Below, piece after piece: positions 25,320 to 35,183 of a stretch of DNA of 64,000 bases; the stretch's first letter is position 1; every line of letters starts with the position of its first letter. The position numbers and the translations under genes were made by a program. The notes beneath the pieces were generated by a model, which worked only from the letters and a program-made list of their open reading frames with translations, had not been told where the DNA came from and made no database searches. Source of the DNA: Kordia sp. (GTDB lineage Bacteria; Bacteroidota; Bacteroidia; Flavobacteriales; Flavobacteriaceae); NCBI RefSeq assembly GCF_022447245.1, contig NZ_JAKVBC010000026.1, positions 16,067 to 80,066 on the forward strand, read 5' to 3'.

Positions 25320-26897
25320 TTACACATAATGCTCATTCACCAATTCTATGACACTTTCTACCGTTGGAACTTTAGCAATACGAACATCTTCAAAATGTTG
25401 TCTTGCTTCTTTAGCAGTTGTTTCTCCTATGCAAAAAGCAATTCCTTTGGCTTTGTTTGCTGAGATATAACTTTGTACTGTTGATGGACTGTAAAACATA
25501 ACGCCTTCAATTCCGTCTTGTAATTTTTCAGCATCTAACATGGTTTTATAGGCATGTACTTCGGTAACTTCTATATGATTTTCTTCCAAAATACTTGGTA
25601 AAGCGTCCAGACGAATGTCACTACAAAAATACGTTGCCGTAGTACCTTCAATATACTCAAGTAAATATTCTGCTAATAGTTTTGAATTTCGTGCCGATTT
25701 TACCACAGGACCAATTTTCTGCTCAATGAGTTTTTTGGTTCTTCGTCCTACACAGTAAATATTTTCAAATTGTAATTCGTCAGAAGAGAAATTATTTGCT
25801 AAAGCTTCTACTGCATTTTTACTGGTAATGATTACATTTTTAATTGGCTCACGAACTACTTGTGGCTTCATTCTGTTTAAGCTGATTTTAATGAAATCGC
25901 TACTTTCAGAAACAATTCCTTCCGTAAATAGTTGGCGTTGTGCTTCTGTCAATAACTTGGTAGAATACACATTGATTTGCTTTCCAGAATTTTTGATTTC
26001 ATCCATCAAGCGTTTTCCGCCCCTTTCTATGATGTAGTTTGAACAGTATTCTGCCAACTCGTGATGTTCGCCTAGTTTTTCATAACGTTTTGTATAAATT
26101 CGTTTTGTTCCGTCAGTACTTAACAAAACACCTTCAAGCGTTACTACTTCATCTTTTACATAGGCAATTGCTCCAATTGGTGCTGTACAACCGCCTTCTA
26201 ATAAGTTTAGAAATTTACGTTCAATGGAAGTGCAAATTTCTGTTTCTTCATGATTGATTTCTGCACAAATTGCTCTTACTTCTTCATCGGCTTCCAAAGC
26301 AGTAATCATAATAGCTCCTTGAGCTGGCGCAGGAATCATCCAATCTAAATTGATAGATTCTTCTGGTCGTAAACCAATACGACCCAACCCGGCAGCGGCG
26401 AAAATTGCTCCATTCCAATGCTCGTTGTCTTTTAATTTTTGCAAACGCGTATTTACGTTTCCACGTAAATCTTCAATAGAATGTGTTGGATATCGGTTGA
26501 GCCATTGTGCTTTTCGGCGTAAGCTTCCCGTAGCAATCACTGCATCACGTTGCGATAAAAACTCTTCGTTCTTCTTAAAAACTAAGGTATCACGTACATT
26601 TCCACGTTTTAAAACGGCTGCTTGTACAATTCCTTTCGGTAATACTGTTGGAACATCTTTAAGAGAATGCACGGCAATATCGATATCATTATTGAGCATC
26701 GCAATATCGAGCGTTCGTGTAAAGATTCCTGTAATTCCGAGTTCGTATAATGGTTTGTCTAAGACTAAGTCGCCTGTAGATTTTACGGGAACTAATTCGG
26801 TTTTGTGACCTAAAAATTCGAGTTGTTCTTGTACAACTTTGGCTTGCCACAATGCGAGATCACTATCTCTAGTCCCGATTCTGATAAGTTTACTCAT
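25320..26897 (-). CDS. hemC-hemD: Fused hydroxymethylbilane synthase / uroporphyrinogen-III synthase
   Basis: 525-aa bifunctional protein. Residues 1-300 are porphobilinogen deaminase: IRIGTRDSDLALWQA start, catalytic Asp in HSLKDVPT (D81), GSLRRKAQW, and the dipyrromethane-cofactor Cys C237 in LLEGGCTAPIGA. Residues from about 307 to the end are a HemD-type uroporphyrinogen-III synthase (NVIITSKNAVEAL, YFCSDIRLDALPSIL, GVMFYSPSTVQSYI, FCIGETTAKEA). It makes hydroxymethylbilane and closes it to uroporphyrinogen III. It starts 4 bases inside the end of hemA (ATGA overlap), so the two are coupled. Confidence 0.95.
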   Translation of the reverse strand: MSKLIRIGTRDSDLALWQAKVVQEQLEFLGHKTELVPVKSTGDLVLDKPLYELGITGIFTRTLDIAMLNNDIDIAVHSLKDVPTVLPKGIVQAAVLKRGNVRDTLVFKKNEEFLSQRDAVIATGSLRRKAQWLNRYPTHSIEDLRGNVNTRLQKLKDNEHWNGAIFAAAGLGRIGLRPEESINLDWMIPAPAQGAIMITALEADEEVRAICAEINHEETEICTSIERKFLNLLEGGCTAPIGAIAYVKDEVVTLEGVLLSTDGTKRIYTKRYEKLGEHHELAEYCSNYIIERGGKRLMDEIKNSGKQINVYSTKLLTEAQRQLFTEGIVSESSDFIKISLNRMKPQVVREPIKNVIITSKNAVEALANNFSSDELQFENIYCVGRRTKKLIEQKIGPVVKSARNSKLLAEYLLEYIEGTTATYFCSDIRLDALPSILEENHIEVTEVHAYKTMLDAEKLQDGIEGVMFYSPSTVQSYISANKAKGIAFCIGETTAKEARQHFEDVRIAKVPTVESVIELVNEHYV

Positions 26898-28153
26898 AAC
26901 GAGTTATTTTCCAATTGAAATACTTTTTGTATTAATGCTACACTTTCTTCCGAAGTTGTGTTTTCATCTTTGAGATGATTTGCGAATTGTGTGGTTATTT
27001 TTTGAATGATTCTATTGCTGATGATTTCTGCTTGAGATTCGTCGAAATCACTAATTTTTTTACGTTGAAAGTCCAATTCAGCATTTTTGATGGCTGTTAG
27101 TTTTTGCTTTAACGCTTTGATTGTTGGTGCAAACTTTCTGGTTTCTAACCAAGCTGTAAATTCAGCTTTTACTTCATCAATAATTTCTTCAGCTTTTGGA
27201 ACATCTGCTTTTCTACGTTCTAAAGTTTCATCGGTTATTTGCGATAAAGCATCTAAATGAACTAAGGTTGTATTTTCTAATTCCGTCACATTACTTGATA
27301 CATTCTCAGGAATTGATAAGTCTAAAATCAATAATTCCTTATCGGTAAGAATGTCGTCTTTAGAAACTGTTGGGCGTTCTGCACCTGTGGCTACGATTAA
27401 CACATCTGTCTTTTGAATTTCTTCAGAAAGTGCTGCGTAATCTTTCACTGTTAAGTTAAACTTTCCAGCAATTTTCTCCGCTTTGTCTTTGGTTCTATTG
27501 ATCAGTGTAATGTGATTGTTTTTGGTATGTTTTACCAAGTTTTCACAAGTGTTTCTTCCAATTTTACCAGTTCCGAATAATAAAATATTCTTTTCAGAGA
27601 TGTTATCTACATTCTTTAAGATGTATTGAACCGAAGCAAATGCTACCGAAGTAGCTCCTGAAGATATTTCTGTTTCGTTTTTGATACGCTTGCTTGCCGT
27701 AATCACTGCATTTAACAAACGCTCCATGAATCCGTTGATCAGGCCTACTTTTTGAGAAGCTTTGAATCCTTTCTTTAATTGTGAGATGATTTCAAAATCT
27801 CCTAGAATTTGACTGTCTAATCCGGTACCAACTCTAAATAAGTGATTGATGGCATCTTTATTTTTGTGGATATAAGCAACATCGCGAAATTCTTCTGCAC
27901 TTCCATTAGAATAATCGCAAAGTAATTTGATAAACTCGCAAGGATGCGGAGCAAAGCCATAGATTTCTGTTCGGTTACAAGTAGATATAATCAATGCACC
28001 ATCTCCAATATTTTCCACCTTTGTAGTTTCAAGGATAGAAGCTTGAGCTTTATCAGACAAACTAAACTTTCCACGGATGTGTGCTTCCGCTTTTTGGTAA
28101 CTTAATCCAACACAGTAGAAAGAATTATGTTTTGAAATATTGTATTGCTTCAT
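26894..28153 (-). CDS. hemA: Glutamyl-tRNA reductase
   Basis: First committed enzyme of the C5 heme pathway; NADPH-dependent reduction of glutamyl-tRNA to glutamate-1-semialdehyde. 419 aa. The catalytic Cys is C59 in IISTCNRTEIYGF. The GVGLDSQILGDFEI-like segment (VGTGLDSQILGDFEIISQLK) and the NADPH loop LLFGTGKIGRNT are clear, followed by the C-terminal dimerisation helices. It heads the minus-strand unit hemA-hemCD. A TACTTTTG -7-like box lies about 20 bases upstream, and an AraC regulator is transcribed divergently. Confidence 0.97.
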   Translation of the reverse strand: MKQYNISKHNSFYCVGLSYQKAEAHIRGKFSLSDKAQASILETTKVENIGDGALIISTCNRTEIYGFAPHPCEFIKLLCDYSNGSAEEFRDVAYIHKNKDAINHLFRVGTGLDSQILGDFEIISQLKKGFKASQKVGLINGFMERLLNAVITASKRIKNETEISSGATSVAFASVQYILKNVDNISEKNILLFGTGKIGRNTCENLVKHTKNNHITLINRTKDKAEKIAGKFNLTVKDYAALSEEIQKTDVLIVATGAERPTVSKDDILTDKELLILDLSIPENVSSNVTELENTTLVHLDALSQITDETLERRKADVPKAEEIIDEVKAEFTAWLETRKFAPTIKALKQKLTAIKNAELDFQRKKISDFDESQAEIISNRIIQKITTQFANHLKDENTTSEESVALIQKVFQLENNSL

Positions 28154-28172
28154 AGGGATTCAAAATCGTTAA

Positions 28173-28180
28173 CAAAAGTA
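28173..28180 (-). promoter_or_regulatory. Candidate -7 box for hemA
   Basis: TACTTTTG on the minus strand, 20-27 bases before the hemA ATG, fits TAnnTTTG. A 13-base perfect palindrome (TAGAATCATTCTA, 28316-28328) lies in the same intergenic region, nearer araC, and could be an operator. Confidence 0.4.
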
Positions 28181-28356
28181 TCATTCAACACGAAATAAAA
28201 ATAACGCTCAAAGGACTTTTTATATCGCTATAAGTTTTTTAGATGCATTTCTTATTAAAAACCTGCGGAATGTTGTAATTTTACTGCAAAATAAGGCTTT
28301 TTAAGCTGTTTAACATAGAATCATTCTAAATAAGATAAAAACAGGTAATTCTACTT

Positions 28357-29241
28357 ATGGAACTAAAAAATAACGCTCAAGGTACTTTGAAAGAGACTCA
28401 GGTTGAAGATGGCTTTTATATTTTAAAGCTTCAAAATGATGGTAATGATACTCAACAACTTATACGTGAAATTGACAGTAGTTTTATACAGTTTCATTTT
28501 TGTGTAAAAGGAGAATGCAAGTTTAATTTTAATAATGGAAGGTATTCTTTTAATGTGTTGGATGAACATGCGTTATTGCTGTACAATCCACAAACCGATT
28601 TGCCCATTAATGTAGATATAAAGCCCAAAACCTGGTTGATTTCTGTGTTGATTCCTATTAAAAAGTTCCATTCATTATTTTCTACAGAAGCCAATTATAT
28701 TCACTTTTTAGACGCCGATAAGAAAGATAAAAAGTATTACGATAATAAAAAAATAACGCCAATGATGGCTGTTGTGCTGAATCAAATGTTAAATAACAAC
28801 ATGCACGAATCTATTAAAAAGCTCTACCTAAAAGGAAAGGCATACGAGTTATTGAGCTTATATTTTAATAGAAGTGAAGATGCTGATATAGAACAATGTC
28901 CGTTTTTAGTGGATGAAGATAATGTTTTGAAAATTCGTCGTGCAAAAGATATTGTGATTGCAAATATGGCAGAACCGCCAAGTTTACAAGAATTGGCAAA
29001 TGAAGTCGGTTTGAATATTAAAAAACTTAAAGAAGGTTTTAAACAAATTTACGGAGATTCTGTGTTCAGTTTTTTGTTTGATTATAAAATGGAATACGCG
29101 CGTAAATTGTTAGAATCTGGTAGTTATAATGTCAATGAAGTCGGGCTTAAAGTTGGGTACAGTACTGCAAGTCATTTTATTGCTGCGTTTAAGAAGAAAT
29201 ACGGCACTACACCTAAGAAGTATATTTTGTCTGCTAGTTAG
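28357..29241 (+). CDS. AraC-family transcriptional regulator
   Basis: 294-aa regulator with a cupin-like N-terminal sensor domain (FHFCVKGECKFNFNNG, HALLLYNPQTDLP) and a C-terminal pair of helix-turn-helix motifs (about 200-294): PSLQELANEVGLNIKKLKEG then NEVGLKVGYSTASHFIAAFK with the typical KKYGTTPKKY end. Divergent from hemA with a 203-base spacer, an arrangement that I recall as common in Flavobacteriaceae. It may respond to iron or heme state, but the effector cannot be read from the sequence. Confidence 0.9.
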   Translation: MELKNNAQGTLKETQVEDGFYILKLQNDGNDTQQLIREIDSSFIQFHFCVKGECKFNFNNGRYSFNVLDEHALLLYNPQTDLPINVDIKPKTWLISVLIPIKKFHSLFSTEANYIHFLDADKKDKKYYDNKKITPMMAVVLNQMLNNNMHESIKKLYLKGKAYELLSLYFNRSEDADIEQCPFLVDEDNVLKIRRAKDIVIANMAEPPSLQELANEVGLNIKKLKEGFKQIYGDSVFSFLFDYKMEYARKLLESGSYNVNEVGLKVGYSTASHFIAAFKKKYGTTPKKYILSAS

Positions 29242-29553
29242 ATTGTTAGATACGCTTCACTTCGACAAGCTCCTTGAGCGCACTTTGTTATTGACCTCGC
29301 CTTTTGGTAGGTTAGTAGTCTCTTCTTTTGTATCGAGAAGTATTTTATCTAGGCTTATTATTTAAAGTCAGCTTTCAATTCTTTCATAACATTTTAAGTA
29401 TAAATACGGTATTGTATAAGTATAAGCCGCAATGGCATTTTCCGTATTTTCGGTCTGTTTTATTGATGAATTTCCATTCAAATTTGTGTTTGATTACAAA
29501 GGTGAAATCTGAAAAATCTTAAACGAGTAAGAAACACAAATACATAAAAAAAT
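29242..29553. other. 312-base intergenic stretch with repeat-like debris
   Basis: Just after the araC stop, GCTTCACTTCGACAAGCTCC and the later GTATCGAGAAGTAT resemble the CACTTCGACAAGCTC / TCGAGAAGT intergenic repeats of flavobacterial genomes. The rest (about 29350-29553) shows no gene, hairpin or promoter that I could support. Confidence 0.35.
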
Positions 29554-29694
29554 ATGGAAACCAGTATGATTCAATACGAAATGCTTAAACTTCTAAAGAA
29601 GATGGAGCAAAAATCATTAATCCCTCAAGAACAATATAATGCATTAAAGGAAGATTTTAAAGCGCATTTATACGAAGAAAGCTTTGTTGATTGA
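29554..29694 (+). CDS. Small helical protein, SHOCT-like
   Basis: 46-residue frame from ATG 29554 (ETSMIQYEMLKLLKKMEQKS, then LIPQEQYNALKEDFKAHLYE). The layout, a helix followed by a G/P-turn and a second helix, resembles SHOCT-type oligomerisation modules. Family assignment is tentative. It lies 59 bases before the broken aminotransferase in the same direction and may belong with it. Confidence 0.4.
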   Translation: METSMIQYEMLKLLKKMEQKSLIPQEQYNALKEDFKAHLYEESFVD

Positions 29695-29753
29695 TTAGAG
29701 GTTAGAAAGATATTTTTAACAGCGGAGTCGATCCTAAGTTTGAAGTAGAGCCA

Positions 29754-31042
29754 ATGAACTCTGCAAATTTATGTCCTAGGTTTGTTCCAGTACTAAATAG
29801 AATTCGTCAACTGTATTCTCAATTTAATGCAGATTTTTCTATGCAGTCAAGACAAGAACGTTACGGAATTATTATGGAAGCAATCCGAAAAGTAATTGGG
29901 CAACATGTTGGCGCCGTATCTGAACCAAATGTTAAAAATATTGCATTGGTGCGAAATACAAGCGAAGGAAATAATCAACTTTCGAAAGGATTTAAACTTT
30001 GGGAAGGGAATACTGTGCTTTTATGGGACGAAAATCATCCTACAAATAATAATGTCTGGAAATTGAGAGCTACTCGTACAAAAAAAGTCAAAATGTTTTC
30101 ACTTAAAGAAATAGACTGTTTTAATTGGACTGATGAAAGGATTGTAACTGAAATTTGCAATATTATTATAAATACTATCAGAAAGACAGAAGGAAAAACT
30201 GTATTGTTAAGTTTTTCGGAAGTATCCAATATTTCAGGGATTTGCATGCCTTCCAAAGAAATTGTACAAAGACTACGTGCAGTATATCCAGATATTCATA
30301 TACATATAGATGGAGCGGTGAGTTGGGGCGGTTTGGAAATTAATTTGAAAGAGAAAAACGGAATACAAGGAGTAGACTGTGATAGCTTTACTTCTAGCTC
30401 ACATAAATGGTTAATGGGACCTTTTGAAACAGGTATTTTTTATATGAAACCTGAACGTACTAAAAATTTTGATATTAGTATTCATGCCTATGATGGCAAA
30501 ATTGACTTTGAAGATAAATTGCCAGAAGACACATCTCGATTTGAATTGCTTGGACAACGAGATGAAGCAAATATTTACGCATTTGGACAAACCATTGCAA
30601 AACATAATAAAATCGATGGAAATGATCCAAAAGAATTGAAGCTAGAATTAAGTTTCTTCAAAATGATTTGCGAAGAAAATTAGTGGTTATGGCACAAAGA
30701 TTAGGTGTCAGAATTGTACATACAACACCAATGTCTAGTAAATTTTCCAATGGTGTTACTGTTTTTACAATTGTCACCCCAAGAAACACCATTAACCATA
30801 AAGATTTATATGACTGTTTATATGGTAAAAAAGGAGAGGCAAATCGTTTCGCAGTAGGTTTTATTCCAGAAAGAAAAGGAGACAATCCACATCCAGAAGC
30901 GCTTCGAATTTGTCTACATATTATGAATTTACCAGCTCAAATTTCCGCAGTCGTACATAAGATTGCCACTTTTATTATCAAAGATCATGACATGACTATG
31001 GAAGAGTTGAATGCTATATCAGTGGAAGAGTATGATTGTTAA
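29754..31042 (+). pseudogene. PLP-dependent aminotransferase class V (cysteine desulfurase-like), frameshifted
   Basis: Class V fold enzyme: VRNTSEGNNQLSKGF, the PLP-Asp motif HIHIDGAVSWGGLE, and the Schiff-base Lys in SSSHKWLMGPFETGIF. The frame breaks near 30650: the reading ELSFFKMICEEN, stop, is a one-base shift from FLQNDLRRKLVVMAQRLG, which then continues in the other frame to DHDMTMEELNAISVEEYDC at 31042. Upstream of ATG 29754 the frame extends in homologous-looking sequence (DIFNSGVDPKFEVEP), cut by a stop, so the 5' end also seems damaged. Total intact length would be about 430 aa. Related enzymes act on amino acid derivatives; the substrate is unknown. Confidence 0.8.
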
Positions 31043-31069
31043 ACTAAAATATTAAGTTTAGTGCAAGTT

Positions 31070-31411
31070 TTAAACTTGCGCTAGCTGCTTTGTTATTAAA
31101 CTAATTGCTGTTTCCATTAAGTTTTTCAACTCGATTACACTGCTAGCTTTTTTATAATATAGTAAATTAGACCAGTCTTCATTTACAATAACTTTTACCG
31201 CAAAAAAGCTGTCTTTAGAGACTTCAAAATCCTCAGAATGCCAGCCGATATCAAGCACATAAATTAAGTCTTTGCTTGTATAACTTACTTGTAAAATATC
31301 TTCGAATAAATTATGTTTTTGATCTTCCAAAGGAACATACAGTAATAATACTGCCTTCGTGGCAGACAATTTTCCATTACAAAAATTTATATGCGAGAAT
31401 ATATTTGCCAT
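31070..31411 (-). CDS. Unknown small protein
   Basis: 113-aa cytoplasmic-looking protein with mixed strands and helices (AVLLLYVPLEDQKHNLFED, DLIYVLDIGWHSEDFEV, FFAVKVIVNEDWSNLLYYKK). No family recognised. Intact, convergent with the broken aminotransferase gene; the two stops are 28 bases apart. Confidence 0.5.
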   Translation of the reverse strand: MANIFSHINFCNGKLSATKAVLLLYVPLEDQKHNLFEDILQVSYTSKDLIYVLDIGWHSEDFEVSKDSFFAVKVIVNEDWSNLLYYKKASSVIELKNLMETAISLITKQLAQV

Positions 31412-31521
31412 TCAACAGTGAGCGTTTTGAATTATTCAATAACAAAATAAATACTGAATAAAGTTCGGATTGAAAAGCTTTTGCTTTAAGAGATATAAAG
31501 CTTTAAATTCGTCCAATAAAA

Positions 31522-34500
31522 TCAATACCTTCCGCTTGCACTAATGCGTTTTCGTCTTTTATATTTCACCTGTTCTATAGCATCTTCAAACATTTCTTCA
31601 TCAATTTCTTCGCCATAAATACGCTCACCTCTTGTTTTGGTGACCAAATACGGTTCTGTATTCAATGTTGGTTTGTCTAGGAACGCAACATGATACAGTT
31701 TATTTGTTTCACGGTAGCGATTTTCTTCTTTTACTTTAAAGAAATAAATGGTGATATCTCCATCTTGGTTCTGCACTTTAATCGTTTTTACAAACGAAAT
31801 AGTGTCTTTCTCTTTATCGAGCCCAATACGACTAACCAATCCTGCTTTTGCATAGCGTTGCTGTGTTTTCAGTGAATCAGGTACAATAGCAAGCAAGTCT
31901 TTTTCAGCCAATTTCCATAAAGTCGAAGCTAAAGCTTTGTCATTAAAAAATGTTTTTTCTTTGAGTTTTTGCGGAATATGCTCATTGTTTTCGGCTAATA
32001 AAGCAACATAAGTTGTCAATGCCGATCTTGCTTCTGTTTTGATCAATTTTTGGTAAAAATCTTTAATGTTTTTGTCTTTTCTAAACGGAAATAACAATTT
32101 TACATATCGTTCTAAAGCCAAACCACTTTTATAATTGTATGACGATTTTCCTAAGTTACGCTTCACTTCAATTTTGGCGTCATTCAACAATTGGTTTTTA
32201 TATTTTTTATAGATTTTTGGTTTAATGAGACTACTATCGCTTAATTGCGTTAACAGTTCATAAATAGGAGTTTTATACTCTTGTATACTTGAATACTTTA
32301 GCAACTCGGGAAACAATTCTTTTTTCAATTCCAAATTGTCTTTCCCTGTCTTAAACAATCTGTTTGTTGCTCTTGAATCTAGAGGAAAATCTTTTTCTAA
32401 TAACTCCAGAATCATTTCATAGGAATCTTTTTCCTTGTGTTTTAGCAAAGTTCTCAATATGGCTGTTTGCGTTTTTGGCTTATCATACGCTTCTACGTAC
32501 AATTCTTTTAAAAAAGGATAGATTCGTGGATTTTTAAGCTTTCCTAAAGAAAAGATTAAATAGTTTTTGATGTTTTCACGATCGTCTGGAAAATCATGTT
32601 TTTTTAGCAAAGAAATAATTGGATCCGCGTGTTTATCCTTGAATTTAATTTTTGCATACGATTTAAGAACAATACTGTCATTTTCTTTAATACCATTAAA
32701 GAAAATATTGGTTTTGTCAACAAACACATCTTTTCCTAGCAAGGTGTCAAGCGGCGTAAACGTTTCGTAGAAGTTTTTTACAAATTCAGAACGATCCGAA
32801 ATAGAATCTTCGAGTGTAGAAAGACTGTATAAAACACCTTTTTTCAAAATGTTCTTGTGATATATACGCTTTGCACTAGCAGTATCTTTGAGTATATATG
32901 TGCTGTAGTACATATCGTCTTTTTGTGCACTTTTTTTATTTTCAATCACAAAATTATACTCATAAAAACGTTCCATGCCAGCCCACAAACTATCAATATT
33001 GTGAAACATTTGTAAGTCGTGATATTTTATTCTTCGGACTAGTATTTTTTCATTGCTTTTGGAAGTGTATGAAATGTATTTTTTCTCTTGATCGTATGCT
33101 TTTTTATCCAAATTGTATTGTGAATCATACGCTGGTCTCACAGTAGGTTGTTTGGTGTTTGTAAGTACAGAAAAATATAATGAAGTATCAATCACAGTTT
33201 TGAATCGTTTGTACTTTGGAGTTTTAATTCTGAACGAATTAAAATACGTTTCTGCCTTTTTTGCATCATCACTAATCATTCCTAGTAAATAATAACTTTC
33301 GTCTTTTATGACAGTTTTGAGGTAGATTTTTTTCTTCGAAATAGTATCTATAATTCCAGACGATTCATAGCTTTTATAGTTGTAATTTTTAAATGCACCA
33401 TCAAGCTTTTTTATGTTTAACTTTTTATAAAAATTATCATGAATGTACTCCGCTTCAAAAGCATCTTCTTCAATATAACGAGTATCATTATTGAATACTT
33501 CTTTAAAGAAATAATACTCATCATTTACGGCAGCTTGTAGCAACTTATTTCCAATATTTTTGGTATTGTCTGAAATATAATTTACTGGAAATATAAACTC
33601 ATATTTATTGTATTCAGAAGTATATGTTTTCAGCGCATCAGAAGGTTTTCGAAACTTGATAGAATCGAAAATTTCCTTTTCATATTGCAATACAAAATCC
33701 TTTTTCCCGCCAAACTTTATGATGATGATTTCTAAAGGAGTTTTGTATATATGATACTTTTGATAGTCGCCTTTTTTGGTTTTATTGACAATACTAAATC
33801 CTGGAAATGGACTTGTGATTGCTTCTTTTGAAATAATATCACCTGGAATATCTTCGTATAATAATGGATCAATTTCTTCCAAGGTAATTTTTTCCTCATT
33901 CGGGAATTGATCGTAGGTATTTAAGCGTGTAATAGTCAAATAAGCACCATTTGTCATATCGGGCGCTAAGTAGAACTTTTGTTCTTTATATACAAATTCT
34001 CTGAGCTCATCAAAGGTTTTAATGGTAATAAAACCATCGGGTGTGCTATAGGTATTCAAATACGGTTGTACATGTAAATCTTCTAAGTTTACTTTGGCTT
34101 TCAGTGCAAAATCGGTTTGTTCAGAGGTTAATGGTCTTATCGTATAACCACGATCTTCTAACATTTGAAGCATACCTTTTTCTCCGGCTAAATGTGCCGC
34201 GCCAACTCCTGCAAAAACAGTTTTATGCTGCATTAATGAATCCATCACAATGACCATATTTTCATTACGCTTGTACAGCATGTGTTCGCGATAAAAATAG
34301 GTGTTTACAGCCGCGCCAATAGAATCGAGCAACTCAATATTTCGGTCTCTATACACATCTTCTTGGACTGTATATCTGTTTTGATTCTTGAACATTTTTT
34401 GAACCCATTCGTCTGGTTTTTTCTTTAAAATATTATAGGCAGCGCGCGAAGTAAGATATCTAGATTCTTTGATGTCTTCCAGACTGATAATAGGTTTGTT

Positions 34501-34971
34501 GTGCTTCTTTCCTGCCTGATAAATAAACATATCTAAGTATGTTTCTTCTTCAAAATCATCTGCACCAGCTTGTTTTCGGTACAAATAGCCATTAATAATT
34601 CTATTGTCAAATCGGATAATGCGTCGTACGGCTTCTTTCTTTGAAAAGCGCGGATTAAAATTTCGGTTGTAAAAATTCTCACCACCATAAGTTATCGAAG
34701 ATGCATCCGTATCTGACATTTGTTCATAATTATACGCAAGCCATGTTGTTGGATCAGATTCTAAAGCAATCGTTTCCGCTTCAGCGAGTGCCTTAAAAAA
34801 AACATCGTCCAATCGAAAAGCAACTTTCTTACTTACATGCATCGTTCCGTACAAATTAGAAGGTTTTTCCATACCATTTCCTGAAACTTCCCAGAGAAGA
34901 CTTTGCCTTTCTTCTTGAGCAATTAAAAAGGATGTGCAATACAGAAATAAGAGTGAAATATATATTTTCAT
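31522..34971 (-). CDS. TraB/GumN-family protein with very long C-terminal extension
   Basis: 1149-aa exported protein. After a signal peptide (KIYISLLFLYCTSFLIAQ) the first 300 residues form a TraB/GumN domain: SNLYGTMHVSKKVAF, then AEAETIALESDP, then KTVFAGVGAAHLAGEKGM with the second conserved G-x-x-H pair and RGYTIRPL. The GumN metalloprotease-like core is about 280-300 residues, so some 850 residues are extra. They include a region with HEAT-like helical repeats (about 790-940; SLGKLKNPRIYPFLKELYVE, ILRTLLKHKEKDSYEMILEL) and a highly basic end (KYKRRKRISASGRY). Enzyme activity of this family is not established. Confidence 0.8.
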   Translation of the reverse strand: MKIYISLLFLYCTSFLIAQEERQSLLWEVSGNGMEKPSNLYGTMHVSKKVAFRLDDVFFKALAEAETIALESDPTTWLAYNYEQMSDTDASSITYGGENFYNRNFNPRFSKKEAVRRIIRFDNRIINGYLYRKQAGADDFEEETYLDMFIYQAGKKHNKPIISLEDIKESRYLTSRAAYNILKKKPDEWVQKMFKNQNRYTVQEDVYRDRNIELLDSIGAAVNTYFYREHMLYKRNENMVIVMDSLMQHKTVFAGVGAAHLAGEKGMLQMLEDRGYTIRPLTSEQTDFALKAKVNLEDLHVQPYLNTYSTPDGFITIKTFDELREFVYKEQKFYLAPDMTNGAYLTITRLNTYDQFPNEEKITLEEIDPLLYEDIPGDIISKEAITSPFPGFSIVNKTKKGDYQKYHIYKTPLEIIIIKFGGKKDFVLQYEKEIFDSIKFRKPSDALKTYTSEYNKYEFIFPVNYISDNTKNIGNKLLQAAVNDEYYFFKEVFNNDTRYIEEDAFEAEYIHDNFYKKLNIKKLDGAFKNYNYKSYESSGIIDTISKKKIYLKTVIKDESYYLLGMISDDAKKAETYFNSFRIKTPKYKRFKTVIDTSLYFSVLTNTKQPTVRPAYDSQYNLDKKAYDQEKKYISYTSKSNEKILVRRIKYHDLQMFHNIDSLWAGMERFYEYNFVIENKKSAQKDDMYYSTYILKDTASAKRIYHKNILKKGVLYSLSTLEDSISDRSEFVKNFYETFTPLDTLLGKDVFVDKTNIFFNGIKENDSIVLKSYAKIKFKDKHADPIISLLKKHDFPDDRENIKNYLIFSLGKLKNPRIYPFLKELYVEAYDKPKTQTAILRTLLKHKEKDSYEMILELLEKDFPLDSRATNRLFKTGKDNLELKKELFPELLKYSSIQEYKTPIYELLTQLSDSSLIKPKIYKKYKNQLLNDAKIEVKRNLGKSSYNYKSGLALERYVKLLFPFRKDKNIKDFYQKLIKTEARSALTTYVALLAENNEHIPQKLKEKTFFNDKALASTLWKLAEKDLLAIVPDSLKTQQRYAKAGLVSRIGLDKEKDTISFVKTIKVQNQDGDITIYFFKVKEENRYRETNKLYHVAFLDKPTLNTEPYLVTKTRGERIYGEEIDEEMFEDAIEQVKYKRRKRISASGRY

Positions 34972-35140
34972 AAAATAAGTAGAAAATTTAATGGTAAAGT
35001 GTCATCGGTAAAATGTCAACTAATGTACTAAAGATAAAAATTCTATCATGTTAACAGAATCATAATGCGTAAAAAAGGCTTTTTAATGAGTGTATAAAGA
35101 TTTCCTATACTTGTCTGTTTATTTATTGAAGATAGAGTCG

Positions 35141-35148
35141 TATTTTTG
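35141..35148 (+). promoter_or_regulatory. Candidate -7 box for hemH
   Basis: TATTTTTG, matching TAnnTTTG, 35 bases before the hemH ATG. No TTG at the usual -33 spacing was found. Confidence 0.35.
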
Positions 35149-35183
35149 TGTTTAAGAAAAAGATTGAAAACTAAAACAAGCAG

